This document shows positions 6,246 through 12,847 of a stretch of DNA of 12,847 nucleotides, piece after piece. Source of the DNA: Sunxiuqinia sp963974515 (GTDB lineage: Bacteria > Bacteroidota > Bacteroidia > Bacteroidales > Prolixibacteraceae); contig NZ_CAXBDD010000106.1 of assembly GCF_963974515.1 (NCBI RefSeq), positions 1 to 12,847 of the forward strand, in the 5' to 3' direction. A program made the position numbers and the translations under genes. Within the stretch, counting starts at the first letter, position 1; every line of letters begins with the position of its first letter. The notes under the pieces are model-generated. The model ran no database searches and was not told where the DNA came from. It saw only the letters and a list, made by a program, of their open reading frames with translations.

Positions 6246-6843
6246 TCACCAGGTAGTTGACAGCAAAACCCAGCATGAATCCGGCATAAATTTGCAACGG
6301 GTCATGTTTCTTTAAAACCAATCGCGAGGTTCCAACTGCACCTGCAGCGATGATTAACCCGGTTAAAAGTAAGGAGCTGTTCAGCCCCAGCCGGAAAGAC
6401 AACGCTAAGATGGCACCAATTAATCCGCCAATTCCAGCCATGTGGTTGCTGATTTTCCATTTCATAGAGACCAGCAAAAGCAGAATGATGATCAGGATCG
6501 TTGCTAGCAGAAAGATTCGGTAGATGGGGTAAACCTGGAGTCGTCCCAGGTAAAAGTAGCCCAGGTAATAATAGACTGCCGTGAAAAGTAAGGGAATGAC
6601 CCGGTCGGTACTTTTTTCCATTTTCATATTAAAATGCTTGTTGAACGAAAGCAGTCCCAAGCTCAGAACCGGCAACAGAAAAGTACTCATAAAGACAATC
6701 AGCAGGAGCAGTTTTTTGGCATCATAGGTGATCATGGAAAAGTAAAAGCCTGAATTCATCAGCAGAAGAAACCCATAGGTAGGGATCAGTAAAGGGTGAA
6801 AAATAACAGAAAACGTCTGGGCAATGCCTTGTTTAATATTCAT
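6232..6843 (-). CDS. PAP2-like integral membrane protein with altered catalytic motifs
   Basis: This 203-residue, strongly hydrophobic protein has about six membrane segments. Its spacing follows the PAP2 (type 2 phosphatidic acid phosphatase) motifs, though several positions differ. Motif 1 reads KMEKSTDRV, keeping Lys-x6-Arg but with Val instead of Pro. Motif 2 reads KISNHMAG, keeping Ser-x-His of the usual PSGH. Motif 3 reads SRLVLKKHDPLQ, keeping Ser-Arg and His but with Gln instead of the usual Asp. PAP2 enzymes dephosphorylate lipid phosphates such as phosphatidic acid or undecaprenyl diphosphate on the outer face of the membrane. Because the core Arg/His residues remain, activity is possible but not certain. 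Its ATG is 9 bp after the rpoN stop on the same strand, so it is probably cotranscribed with rpoN. Short PAP2-like proteins of about this size are seen in Bacteroidota. Confidence 0.7.
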   Translation of the reverse strand: MNIKQGIAQTFSVIFHPLLIPTYGFLLLMNSGFYFSMITYDAKKLLLLIVFMSTFLLPVLSLGLLSFNKHFNMKMEKSTDRVIPLLFTAVYYYLGYFYLGRLQVYPIYRIFLLATILIIILLLLVSMKWKISNHMAGIGGLIGAILALSFRLGLNSSLLLTGLIIAAGAVGTSRLVLKKHDPLQIYAGFMLGFAVNYLVIIFL

Positions 6844-6852
6844 GCGTTACTT

Positions 6853-8298
6853 TTATAATTCTTTTCGTAAGCGGGCAACCGGAATACCCAGCTGTTCGCG
6901 GTATTTAGCAACTGTTCGCCGGGCAATCGGATACGATTTGTCTTTGAGAATTTTGGCCAGCCGGTCGTCTGTCAGGGGTTTGCGCTTGTCTTCATTTCCA
7001 ATGCATTCTTCCAAAATCTTTTTGATTTCCCGTGTCGACACTTCTTCACCAGTATCTTTCTGCATCCCCTCCGAAAAGAAATATTTCAGCGGGTAAGTGC
7101 CAAAATGGGTTTGAATGTATTTACTGTTTGAAACACGCGAGATGGTTGAGATATCGAGTCCAGTGCGATCGGCAATGTCTTTCAAAATCATTGGTCTTAG
7201 CCGGGTTTCATCGCCTTCCTTAAAATATTCCTTCTGAAAGTCGATAATTTCCGACATGGTCATCAGCAAAGTTTGCTGTCGTTGCTTAATAGCATCGATA
7301 AACCATTTGGCCGAATCCAGCTTTTGCTTGACAAACTGGACAGCTTCCTTTTGGTTTTTCGTGGCGCTTTTGCGGTTGCTGGTATAGCCCTTGAGCATAT
7401 CCATGTAGGAGTTGTTCATGCGTAAATCCGGCACGTTTCGCTGGTTCAGCGACAAGATCAGCTCGCCATCCACATTATCGAGCGAAAAGTCGGGTACAAT
7501 GACCTGGTTAGAGCTGTTTTGAGGGTTGTTGACTGAACCGCCGGGCTTGGGGTTGAGTTTCAGTATTTCGTTGAAAGCTTCTTTCAGTTGGTCTTCTGTG
7601 ATTTCGAATTTGTGAAGAATCTTGTCGTAGTGCTTTTTGGTAAATTCGTCGAAGCTTTCCTGCAGGATTTTGGATGCCAGGCAAGTGGCGTCGGTCCCTT
7701 TTTTACGCTCAATTTGCAGCAGCAAACATTCCTGAAGCGAACGTGCTCCAATGCCGGCCGGATCAAAATCCTGGATGACCTCCAGAATCTTTTCCAACTC
7801 CTGTTCCGTCACATTCATGTTGAGCGTGAAGGCCAAATCGTCGCTTATGGACGATAAATCGCGGCGCAGGTAACCATCCTCATCAATATTTCCAATGATG
7901 TATTCAGCTAGCAATTTTTGTTGATCATTCAGTCCGGTCAATCCCAGTTGCTCGGTTAGCGACTCGTAAAAGCTTACTCCAGAGCTATAGGGCATATCCA
8001 CTTGCTTGTCGTCCTTCGAATAGTTGTTGACGTTCAGCTTATAGGTCGGAATATCGTCATCATCCATATAATCTTCGAGCGAAAATTCATCACCTTCGCT
8101 TTCACTGCTTTCGCTATCATCGCTTTGATCAATCGGTTCGTCGTCCACCATTTCAAGAACCGGATTTTCCTCCAGCTCTTTTTTTATTCGTTGTTCGAGC
8201 TGAATAGTAGGAATCTCCAGAAGCTTGATCACCTGGATTTGTTGAGGCGATAATTTCTGCAGCAGTTTCTGTTGTAAACTTAATCGTTGAGATGGCAT
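6853..8298 (-). CDS. rpoN: RNA polymerase sigma-54 factor
   Basis: This 481-residue protein is complete RpoN, which directs core RNA polymerase to -24/-12 promoters and needs an AAA+ activator to open them. Region I is the glutamine- and leucine-rich start (SLQQKLLQKLSPQQIQVIKLL, within residues 7-27, then IQLEQRIKKELEENPVLE). Region II is a very acidic linker (about 51-85, many Asp/Glu/Ser), as is common in this phylum. The core-binding region III follows (for example QDFDPAGIGARSLQECL), then the helix-turn-helix region (DIADRTGLDISTISRVSNSKYIQT). The RpoN box ARRTVAKYRE lies near residues 459-468. A terminator separates it from upstream asnS, so it should have its own promoter in 8299-8362. 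A PAP2-like gene follows 9 bp downstream. No sigma-54-dependent activator gene is in the window. Confidence 0.97.
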   Translation of the reverse strand: MPSQRLSLQQKLLQKLSPQQIQVIKLLEIPTIQLEQRIKKELEENPVLEMVDDEPIDQSDDSESSESEGDEFSLEDYMDDDDIPTYKLNVNNYSKDDKQVDMPYSSGVSFYESLTEQLGLTGLNDQQKLLAEYIIGNIDEDGYLRRDLSSISDDLAFTLNMNVTEQELEKILEVIQDFDPAGIGARSLQECLLLQIERKKGTDATCLASKILQESFDEFTKKHYDKILHKFEITEDQLKEAFNEILKLNPKPGGSVNNPQNSSNQVIVPDFSLDNVDGELILSLNQRNVPDLRMNNSYMDMLKGYTSNRKSATKNQKEAVQFVKQKLDSAKWFIDAIKQRQQTLLMTMSEIIDFQKEYFKEGDETRLRPMILKDIADRTGLDISTISRVSNSKYIQTHFGTYPLKYFFSEGMQKDTGEEVSTREIKKILEECIGNEDKRKPLTDDRLAKILKDKSYPIARRTVAKYREQLGIPVARLRKEL

Positions 8299-8314
8299 AC
8301 TATTCTAATTTCTC

Positions 8315-8322
8315 CAAAGTTA
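8315..8322 (-). promoter_or_regulatory. candidate -7 element of rpoN
   Basis: On the minus strand this reads TAACTTTG, an exact match to TAnnTTTG, 16 bp before the rpoN ATG. A TTTG lies 16 bp upstream and could serve as a slightly short-spaced -33 element. A second exact match, TATATTTG, lies at 8339-8346, so the active element is uncertain. Confidence 0.45.
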
Positions 8323-8334
8323 ACTTTTCCCGAA

Positions 8335-8357
8335 ATAACAAATATAAGCTTTGTTAT
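8335..8357. repeat. 8-bp inverted repeat in the rpoN upstream region
   Basis: ATAACAAA (8335-8342) and TTTGTTAT (8350-8357) are exact reverse complements around a 7-bp spacer. The repeat overlaps the second candidate -7 element of rpoN (8339-8346) and lies between the asnS terminator and the rpoN start, the position expected of an operator. No binding protein is implied by the sequence. Confidence 0.4.
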
Positions 8358-8358
8358 C

Positions 8359-8389
8359 AAAAAGAGGTTGACTTTTCAGGTCAACCTCT
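8359..8389 (-). terminator. Rho-independent terminator of asnS
   Basis: AGAGGTTGAC (8363-8372) pairs perfectly with GTCAACCTCT (8380-8389) around a 7-nt loop. On the minus strand the stem runs into a T tract at 8363-8359. It lies 33 bp after the asnS stop codon and separates asnS from rpoN. Confidence 0.9.
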
Positions 8390-8422
8390 GTTGTTTTTAG
8401 AGTTATTTAATGATTTTTTGCT

Positions 8423-9859
8423 TTAAAATTCGGCATTTTTTGGTGTTCTGGGGAAAGCAATCACATCGCGGATGTTGCCCATTCCGGTTGCAAAAAGGAT
8501 GAACCGTTCGAATCCCAACCCAAAACCGGCATGTGGAACTGTTCCGTAGCGACGGGTATCCAGGTACCACCACATTTCATCAGTTGGCACGTCCATTTCT
8601 TCCATCCGTTTTACCAGCTTGTCGTAGTTCGACTCACGTTCTGAACCGCCAATAATTTCGCCAATTTGCGGGAAAAGCACATCCATGGCAGCAACGGTTT
8701 TTCCGTCATCGTTTTGCTTCATGTAAAAAGCTTTGATGTCTTTCGGATAATCAATCAGAATAACCGGTTTGTTGAAATGTTTTTCAACAAGGTAACGCTC
8801 GTGTTCGCTTTGCAGATCAATTCCCCACTCAACCGGAAACTGGAATTTACCTTTTTTGTATGGTTTTGAATTCCGCAGAATTTCAATCGCTTCGGTATAG
8901 GTGCAGCGCACAAAATCGTTTTCCAGCACAAACTGAAGTTTTTCAATCAGTTCCATTGAGCGTTGATCCTGTGGTTTATTTTTTTCCTCCTGTTCCAGCC
9001 GGTTACTCAGAAATTTAAGGTCATCCATGCAGTTGTCCAACGCATAACGGATCAGGTATTTCAGAAACTCTTCGGCTAAATCCATATTGTCTTTTAGCTC
9101 ATAAAAAGCCATTTCTGGCTCAATCATCCAAAACTCGGCCAGGTGACGCGTGGTGTTCGAATTCTCAGCGCGAAAGGTGGGGCCAAAGGTGTACACTTCA
9201 CCCAAAGCAGTAGCTCCCAGTTCGCCTTCGAGCTGCCCCGACACTGTGAGGTTGGTTGCGCGGCCAAAGAAATCCTGTGCATAATCCACCTCGCCTGCCT
9301 CATTCAATGGCGGGTCAATAGCCGGCAGCGTTGATACCCGGAACATTTGACCGGCGCCTTCGGCGTCCGAAGCGGTTACAATAGGCGTGTGCAGGTAGTA
9401 AAAACCTTTGTCGTTAAAATATTTGTGAATGGCAAAAGCCATGGCGTGCCGAATACGAAATACAGCGCTGAACGTAGCCGTACGAAAGCGCAAATGCGCG
9501 TTTTCGCGCAAGAATTCCAGGCTGTGTTTTTTAGGTTGAATGGGATATTTCTCGGGATCAGCTTTTCCATAGATGGTGATTTCCGAAGCGACCAATTCTA
9601 CAGCTTGCCCACTTCCCATCGACTCAACCAATTCACCTGTGATCCCCAGCGCAGCGCTGGTATTGATGTCGCGCAACAAGGCTTCACCAAACTTTTCGAC
9701 ATCAGCAACAACCTGCAAATTATTGATGGTCGATCCGTCATTCAGCGCGATAAAATTGACATTTTTACTGCCGCGCTTGGTTCTCACCCATCCTTTTACC
9801 AACACTTGCTGGCCTACTTCGCCGCCAGCCAATACTTCTTTAATTTTCAGTCGTTTCAT
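8423..9859 (-). CDS. asnS: asparagine--tRNA ligase
   Basis: This 478-residue cytoplasmic enzyme activates asparagine with ATP and loads it on tRNA-Asn. The N-terminal OB-fold anticodon-binding domain (about 1-105) contains VKGWVRTKRG and NFIALNDGS. The class II catalytic core follows. Motif 2 is at 229-249, beginning FRAENSNTTRHLAEFW, and motif 3 is at about 445-455 (GFGLGFERFILF). The conserved C-terminal RDVIAFPRTP comes last. The segment LTVSGQLEGE (about 204-213) is the usual AsnRS substrate loop. NSNTTRHLAEFW in motif 2, in place of aspartyl-enzyme motifs, supports AsnRS over AspRS. Length and motifs are complete. The ATG at 9857-9859 fits the usual start. A promoter candidate lies at 9926-9933, giving a leader of ~60 nt that includes a short palindrome. 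A strong terminator follows the gene. Confidence 0.97.
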   Translation of the reverse strand: MKRLKIKEVLAGGEVGQQVLVKGWVRTKRGSKNVNFIALNDGSTINNLQVVADVEKFGEALLRDINTSAALGITGELVESMGSGQAVELVASEITIYGKADPEKYPIQPKKHSLEFLRENAHLRFRTATFSAVFRIRHAMAFAIHKYFNDKGFYYLHTPIVTASDAEGAGQMFRVSTLPAIDPPLNEAGEVDYAQDFFGRATNLTVSGQLEGELGATALGEVYTFGPTFRAENSNTTRHLAEFWMIEPEMAFYELKDNMDLAEEFLKYLIRYALDNCMDDLKFLSNRLEQEEKNKPQDQRSMELIEKLQFVLENDFVRCTYTEAIEILRNSKPYKKGKFQFPVEWGIDLQSEHERYLVEKHFNKPVILIDYPKDIKAFYMKQNDDGKTVAAMDVLFPQIGEIIGGSERESNYDKLVKRMEEMDVPTDEMWWYLDTRRYGTVPHAGFGLGFERFILFATGMGNIRDVIAFPRTPKNAEF

Positions 9860-9925
9860 GTTGTTTGTTGTGTTTTGCAGATTATTTTATGCGTTCCCTG
9901 ATCATCAGGCTTAAAAATCGAATCA

Positions 9926-9933
9926 CAAAAGTA
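9926..9933 (-). promoter_or_regulatory. -7 promoter element of asnS
   Basis: On the minus strand this reads TACTTTTG, an exact match to TAnnTTTG. It implies a leader of about 60 nt. At the -33 distance there is a T-run but no exact TTG. Confidence 0.5.
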
Positions 9934-10152
9934 CATTTTTCTGCTGAAAAACATGAATTGACCTATGAAAAGTTCTGGGAGTGGCTGATCTGACTTCGAT
10001 ACCGTGAGTGGGTCTTCGAGGTGTCGGGAATTGTCCTTACTCAAGGTACTGGCCCTTGTTTCATAAAAAAAGAAATCTCAACCCGGCAAGTCTTTCTGTC
10101 AGTTCGTGTTAAAAAACATTATTCACTATAAACAATAAATCTAATTTATTTC

Positions 10153-10160
10153 TATTTTTG
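10153..10160 (+). promoter_or_regulatory. candidate -7 element of the lipoprotein gene
   Basis: TATTTTTG is an exact match to TAnnTTTG, 40 bp before the ATG at 10201. The surrounding DNA is very A/T-rich, so a chance match is possible, and no -33 TTG is visible. Confidence 0.4.
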
Positions 10161-10200
10161 ATAATAGAAAAAATCAAGTCGAATAATCAATTCATTCTCA

Positions 10201-11466
10201 ATGAAGACATTAGGAAGTGTTTTGTTTCCAATAGTTTTGATCCTGACTGTCATGTCTTTGTCAAACTGTAAAAAGTCAGGCAGTGAAGAACTGGTCTCTG
10301 AAAAGGATATTGATGGTTTGGTTCAAAAAGGGCCGTTCATCAGCGGAAGTTCGGTGACCATTTACGATTTAAAGACAGATTTAACTCCGGTGGGAAAATC
10401 GTACAATACACAGATCTCCGATAATCAGGGCTCGTTCCAACTCAATGGTATTACGTTAAGTTCGGGTTACGTCAATTTAAGAGCCGATGGTTTTTATTTT
10501 AATGAAGTGGCTGGTGCACAGTCGGTGGCACAGCTTACCTTATATGCCTTGGCCGATGTTGCGGGTTCGGGTTCAGTCAATGTCAACTTGCTGACTCACC
10601 TGGAAAAACCGCGTGTTGAATTTTTAATGCAGCAAGGAAAATCATTTTCCGATGCGAAAACACAGGCTCAGAAAGAAGTGCTGGCCATTTTCAGCCTGGA
10701 AAAGGATGGAATTGGATCTTCAGAAAATTTGAATATTTCCCAAGGTGGTGAAGATAATGGAATTCTGCTGGCCATTTCAAGCATTTTGCAGGGTTACCGT
10801 TCCGAAGGAGCGTTGACCGAACTTTTGTCGAACATCAGCAACGATATTCGTGAAGATGGTCAACTGGATGATGAGAATTTGGGAGCGGCCCTGGTCAATC
10901 ATGCGTTATCGCTTAATGCCACTGCAATTCAAGCGAATTTGACTAAGCGATATCATGAGCTCGGAGCATCAGCCAACGTTCCCGCTTTTGAGCAGTTCAT
11001 TACCAACTTTATCGCCCACACGGGTTTTGAGCCAACAGGATCAGTCATTAGCTATCCGGCTACCGGACTGAATGGTCAAAATATTCTTGCCTTATCGAAA
11101 ACCGATTATTTGGCGGGCGAAAACAATCCCTGTAGCCTTGCCGCCCAGCTACCTAAAAATTCGAACCTGAAGATTCGGATTACTTCGCTCAGTGATTCCG
11201 ACACCATAAAAACGGTTTCTGCTGATACGACTGACGTCTCAGGACCTAAGTCAACCAAGGCCGCATGGTACTACCAATCGAGTTCGAATATTAACTGGTC
11301 TATTTCTGATTTTGATACGGAAGCTTTTTCGCAGACCTTTACCGCTATTGAGCCCGACAAATCCTGTGATTTGAAGTTATTCTTTGACCGTGGTTCGTTT
11401 TTGGTTGAATACTTTGAAATGGACGCGGTGGAACCAGCCAAGGAAAAAACAATCACCGTGGAATGA
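10201..11466 (+). CDS. lipoprotein of unrecognised family (VQKGPF...NVNLLTHL type)
   Basis: This 421-residue protein starts with a lipoprotein signal peptide (hydrophobic VLFPIVLILTVMSL, lipidated Cys23 in LSNC; the Asn before Cys is tolerated in Bacteroidota). After a short linker comes a ~60-residue beta-type segment (about 38-98) starting LVQKGPFISGSSVTIYDL, with DNQGSFQLNG, resembling carboxypeptidase-regulatory/Ig-like modules. A mostly helical segment follows (about 105-275) that includes SVNVNLLTHLEKPRVEF, then AKTQAQKEVLAIF. The C-terminal part (about 285-421) is beta-rich with two Cys residues that could pair. I recognise this N-terminal combination only as one seen in hypothetical surface proteins and give no function. 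It should sit in the outer membrane or at the cell surface. A serine hydrolase gene starts 51 bp after its stop on the same strand with no terminator between, suggesting an operon. Confidence 0.8.
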   Translation: MKTLGSVLFPIVLILTVMSLSNCKKSGSEELVSEKDIDGLVQKGPFISGSSVTIYDLKTDLTPVGKSYNTQISDNQGSFQLNGITLSSGYVNLRADGFYFNEVAGAQSVAQLTLYALADVAGSGSVNVNLLTHLEKPRVEFLMQQGKSFSDAKTQAQKEVLAIFSLEKDGIGSSENLNISQGGEDNGILLAISSILQGYRSEGALTELLSNISNDIREDGQLDDENLGAALVNHALSLNATAIQANLTKRYHELGASANVPAFEQFITNFIAHTGFEPTGSVISYPATGLNGQNILALSKTDYLAGENNPCSLAAQLPKNSNLKIRITSLSDSDTIKTVSADTTDVSGPKSTKAAWYYQSSSNINWSISDFDTEAFSQTFTAIEPDKSCDLKLFFDRGSFLVEYFEMDAVEPAKEKTITVE

Positions 11467-11517
11467 CCAATGGGTTTCGAACGATTGATTTCACAGCTTT
11501 AGTGATGCCAAAATAAA

Positions 11518-12630
11518 ATGAAGCAAAGAATAGTTTTTAGTTTGTTGTTCATGCTGCTTGCGGTTTCAGTAAGAAGTCAGCTTCAGTCAACGGACTGCTT
11601 TGCGGAGCAGACCGCTGTTTGGACGGAGCAACAAAAAGAATTGATTTTTGAACATGTTCGTGCTTTCCCGGAGCACACGCAATTGGCATTTGCATTTATC
11701 AACAACGGAGCGGTTGCTTTTTCAGGTGTCATTTCCGAAAATGATACGATTAGGTTGGTTGACAACCGGCATAAAGTCTTTGAAATCGGTTCCATTTCAA
11801 AAGTGCTTACCGCAAGTTTGCTGACTGCCATGGTTGGTGAGGGAAAACTGAGTCTGGAAGATCCGGTGAACGACCACCTTCCTTTTGCATTGAAAGATTC
11901 CATTCGGCCAACGTTTATGCAGTTGGCCAATCATACCTCGGGTTTGCCGCGCATGCCTTCAAACTTTGATGCCGGTGTTCCTTTCGATCCGGCCAATCCC
12001 TACCGGAACTATGGCCCCGATCTTCTGGAAGAATACCTAACCAAGCAGGTGGAACTGGCTTACCATCCGGGAGAGCGGAGTGAATACTCCAACCTGGGAG
12101 CAGGACTGCTGGCTTATACATTGGCGCAAATGACCGGCTTGGATTATCAGCAATTGTTGAAAAAATACCTGTTTTCGACCTATGGAATGACAGCCTCAAC
12201 CACCAGGCGCGGGGATGTGACTTCAAGCTTGGTTCGTGGCCTCGATCAAAACGGCGAGGAGACGTCGAACTGGGATTTCTCGGTGATGGTAGGGGCTGGC
12301 GGCATTTTGTCGACCACCGAAGACCTGGCCAAATTTGCTTTGGCCCAGTTTGATGACGCGAACCAGGAACTGAAACTGACGCGCAAACCGACGTTTGAAG
12401 TGAGTGAGCGGATAGCCCTGGGCTTGGGCTGGCATATTGTGAAAACCTCCTCTGAAACTGAACTGTATTGCCACAATGGCGGCACTGGAGGCTACAGCTC
12501 ATCGATTGTGCTTGATACCCACCAGGCCAATGGCGTGATCATCCTTTCCAATGTCTCCGCTTTTCATCCCCAATCGCCAAAAATTGAACAGCTGTGTTTT
12601 TCGTTGCTGCGGACGCTCGGGGATCATTGA
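11518..12630 (+). CDS. exported serine hydrolase of the class C beta-lactamase/esterase family
   Basis: This 370-residue protein has a cleavable signal peptide (about 1-20, IVFSLLFMLLAVSV, cut near SQLQ). The beta-lactamase fold (PF00144) follows, with the family's three catalytic elements: SISK with nucleophile Ser92 and Lys95, YSN at 190-192, and HNGG at 319-322 in place of the lysine-containing KTG box. The motifs NHTSGLPR (138-145) and GAGGILSTTEDLAKFA (259-274) are also typical. Members include class C beta-lactamases, D-aminopeptidases and DD-peptidases, and many esterases; the HxG version occurs in many non-lactamase relatives. Substrate cannot be read from sequence, so it should not be labelled a resistance enzyme. 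It follows the lipoprotein gene by 51 bp and has no clear promoter of its own, so it is probably cotranscribed. All catalytic residues are present and the length is normal. Confidence 0.92.
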   Translation: MKQRIVFSLLFMLLAVSVRSQLQSTDCFAEQTAVWTEQQKELIFEHVRAFPEHTQLAFAFINNGAVAFSGVISENDTIRLVDNRHKVFEIGSISKVLTASLLTAMVGEGKLSLEDPVNDHLPFALKDSIRPTFMQLANHTSGLPRMPSNFDAGVPFDPANPYRNYGPDLLEEYLTKQVELAYHPGERSEYSNLGAGLLAYTLAQMTGLDYQQLLKKYLFSTYGMTASTTRRGDVTSSLVRGLDQNGEETSNWDFSVMVGAGGILSTTEDLAKFALAQFDDANQELKLTRKPTFEVSERIALGLGWHIVKTSSETELYCHNGGTGGYSSSIVLDTHQANGVIILSNVSAFHPQSPKIEQLCFSLLRTLGDH

Positions 12631-12732
12631 AATAATAGCCAGACAGCACATCAACCAACTTTTTAGAAGGTTCCGATTAGTATTGATTTAGTCGACGGGA
12701 AAGCCCCAAAATCAGCTCTTTTGAAGTAATTC

Positions 12733-12774
12733 GACAGCCGGCGAAATGAAAGTCAGCTGTCAAGTTTCATTTCG
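12733..12774. repeat. two interleaved inverted repeats (possible pseudoknot or switching structure)
   Basis: GACAGC (12733-12738) is complementary to GCTGTC (12756-12761), and CGAAATGAAA (12742-12751) is complementary to TTTCATTTCG (12765-12774). The arms alternate in the order A-B-A'-B', so the RNA could form an H-type pseudoknot or two mutually exclusive hairpins. The connecting loops are 3, 4 and 3 nt. The region is 103 bp past the hydrolase stop and 16 bp before a hairpin terminator. Function is unknown. Confidence 0.5.
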
Positions 12775-12789
12775 ATGAGTTTCTAAATG

Positions 12790-12824
12790 AAAAGGGCCCA
12801 GTCCGAATTGGACTGAACCCTTTT
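12790..12824. terminator. bidirectional hairpin terminator near the right edge
   Basis: An outer 7-bp stem AAAAGGG (12790-12796) / CCCTTTT (12818-12824) and an inner 6-bp stem CAGTCC (12799-12804) / GGACTG (12810-12815) are separated by a 2x2 internal loop and capped by a 5-nt loop. The A-rich left and T-rich right flanks would suit termination in both directions: for the hydrolase transcript on the plus strand, or for a minus-strand gene beyond the window. Confidence 0.8.
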
Positions 12825-12847
12825 ACTGGTTTATTAAAATGGTCTAG

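Larger units (their letters stand above)
9860..10200. other. 341-bp divergent intergenic region between asnS and a lipoprotein gene
   Basis: I see no convincing gene here. It contains a 13-bp palindrome in the asnS leader (9897-9909, CCTGAT-C-ATCAGG), candidate -7 elements for asnS (9926-9933, minus) and for the lipoprotein gene (10153-10160, plus), two CTTCGA copies 20 bp apart (9994 and 10014), and a weak CAAGG/CCTTG hairpin (10042-10058). The last ~100 bp before the lipoprotein gene are very A/T-rich. Confidence 0.6.

Noticed and set aside
9347..9901. 184-residue plus-strand open frame over the asnS 5' part
   Set aside because: It is the reverse-strand shadow of the asnS N-terminal half, which has full AsnRS motifs.
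9856..10044. 62-residue minus-strand open frame upstream of asnS
   Set aside because: It overlaps the asnS start and contains the predicted asnS promoter; its translation shows no signal, domain or coding character.
11684..11700. TGGCA...TTGCA-like sequence as a sigma-54 promoter
   Set aside because: The spacing between the GG and GC parts is too short for a -24/-12 promoter, and it lies within the hydrolase coding sequence.
11915..12502. 195-residue minus-strand open frame in the serine hydrolase gene
   Set aside because: It is an antisense shadow rich in Ser/Pro/Arg, and the plus strand encodes all catalytic motifs of the hydrolase.
11518..12630. Labelling the serine hydrolase as an antibiotic-resistance beta-lactamase
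   Set aside because: The fold covers many esterases and peptidases, and the HNGG box in place of KTG gives no support for beta-lactam hydrolysis.

Overview
The window looks like chromosomal DNA from a Bacteroidota bacterium. It probably comes from a T9SS-bearing, environmental Bacteroidia lineage such as a Marinilabiliales/Prolixibacteraceae-type organism; the rank below phylum is inference. The evidence is a gliding-motility-type C-terminal sorting domain, a PorP/SprF family protein, Bacteroidota-type lipoproteins, a Bacteroidota-style RpoN with a very acidic linker, and several promoter elements of the form TAnnTTTG instead of a sigma-70 -10 box. I see no rRNA, tRNA, CRISPR array, insertion sequence or prophage.

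Layout from left to right. (1) 2-379 (+) is the 3' end of a secreted protein with a type B T9SS sorting domain. It is convergent, with a 2-bp gap, with a PorP/SprF-like outer-membrane protein at 382-1380 (-). (2) 1542-5761 is a phosphate locus. A PiT-type transporter with a PhoU-like C-terminal tail (-) is divergent from a PhoR-like histidine kinase (+) and a PhoB-like response regulator (+). The 152-bp divergent region carries a four-unit, 11-bp-period direct repeat (3843-3882) that resembles a Pho box. A strong terminator closes the regulator gene. (3) 5832-6245 (+) is a small SPOR-domain lipoprotein. Its 3' end overlaps by 14 bp the 3' end of a degenerate PAP2-like membrane protein (-). (4) On the minus strand, asnS (asparaginyl-tRNA synthetase) is followed by a terminator, then rpoN (sigma-54), then the PAP2-like gene 9 bp later. 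rpoN and the PAP2-like gene are probably cotranscribed. (5) After a 341-bp intergenic region come a lipoprotein of unrecognised family (10201-11466) and a class-C beta-lactamase-fold serine hydrolase (11518-12630), probably one operon. (6) The last 217 bp hold no gene, but contain two interleaved inverted repeats and a strong hairpin terminator.

Most of the window is ordinary core-genome material. The best candidates for a second look are the Pho-box-like array together with a kinase that has almost no extracytoplasmic sensor, next to a transporter that carries its own PhoU-like domain; the interleaved inverted repeats at 12733-12774; the altered catalytic motifs of the PAP2-like protein cotranscribed with rpoN; and the unrecognised lipoprotein/hydrolase pair. 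I found no clear evidence of a wholly new defence, mobile or biosynthetic system.
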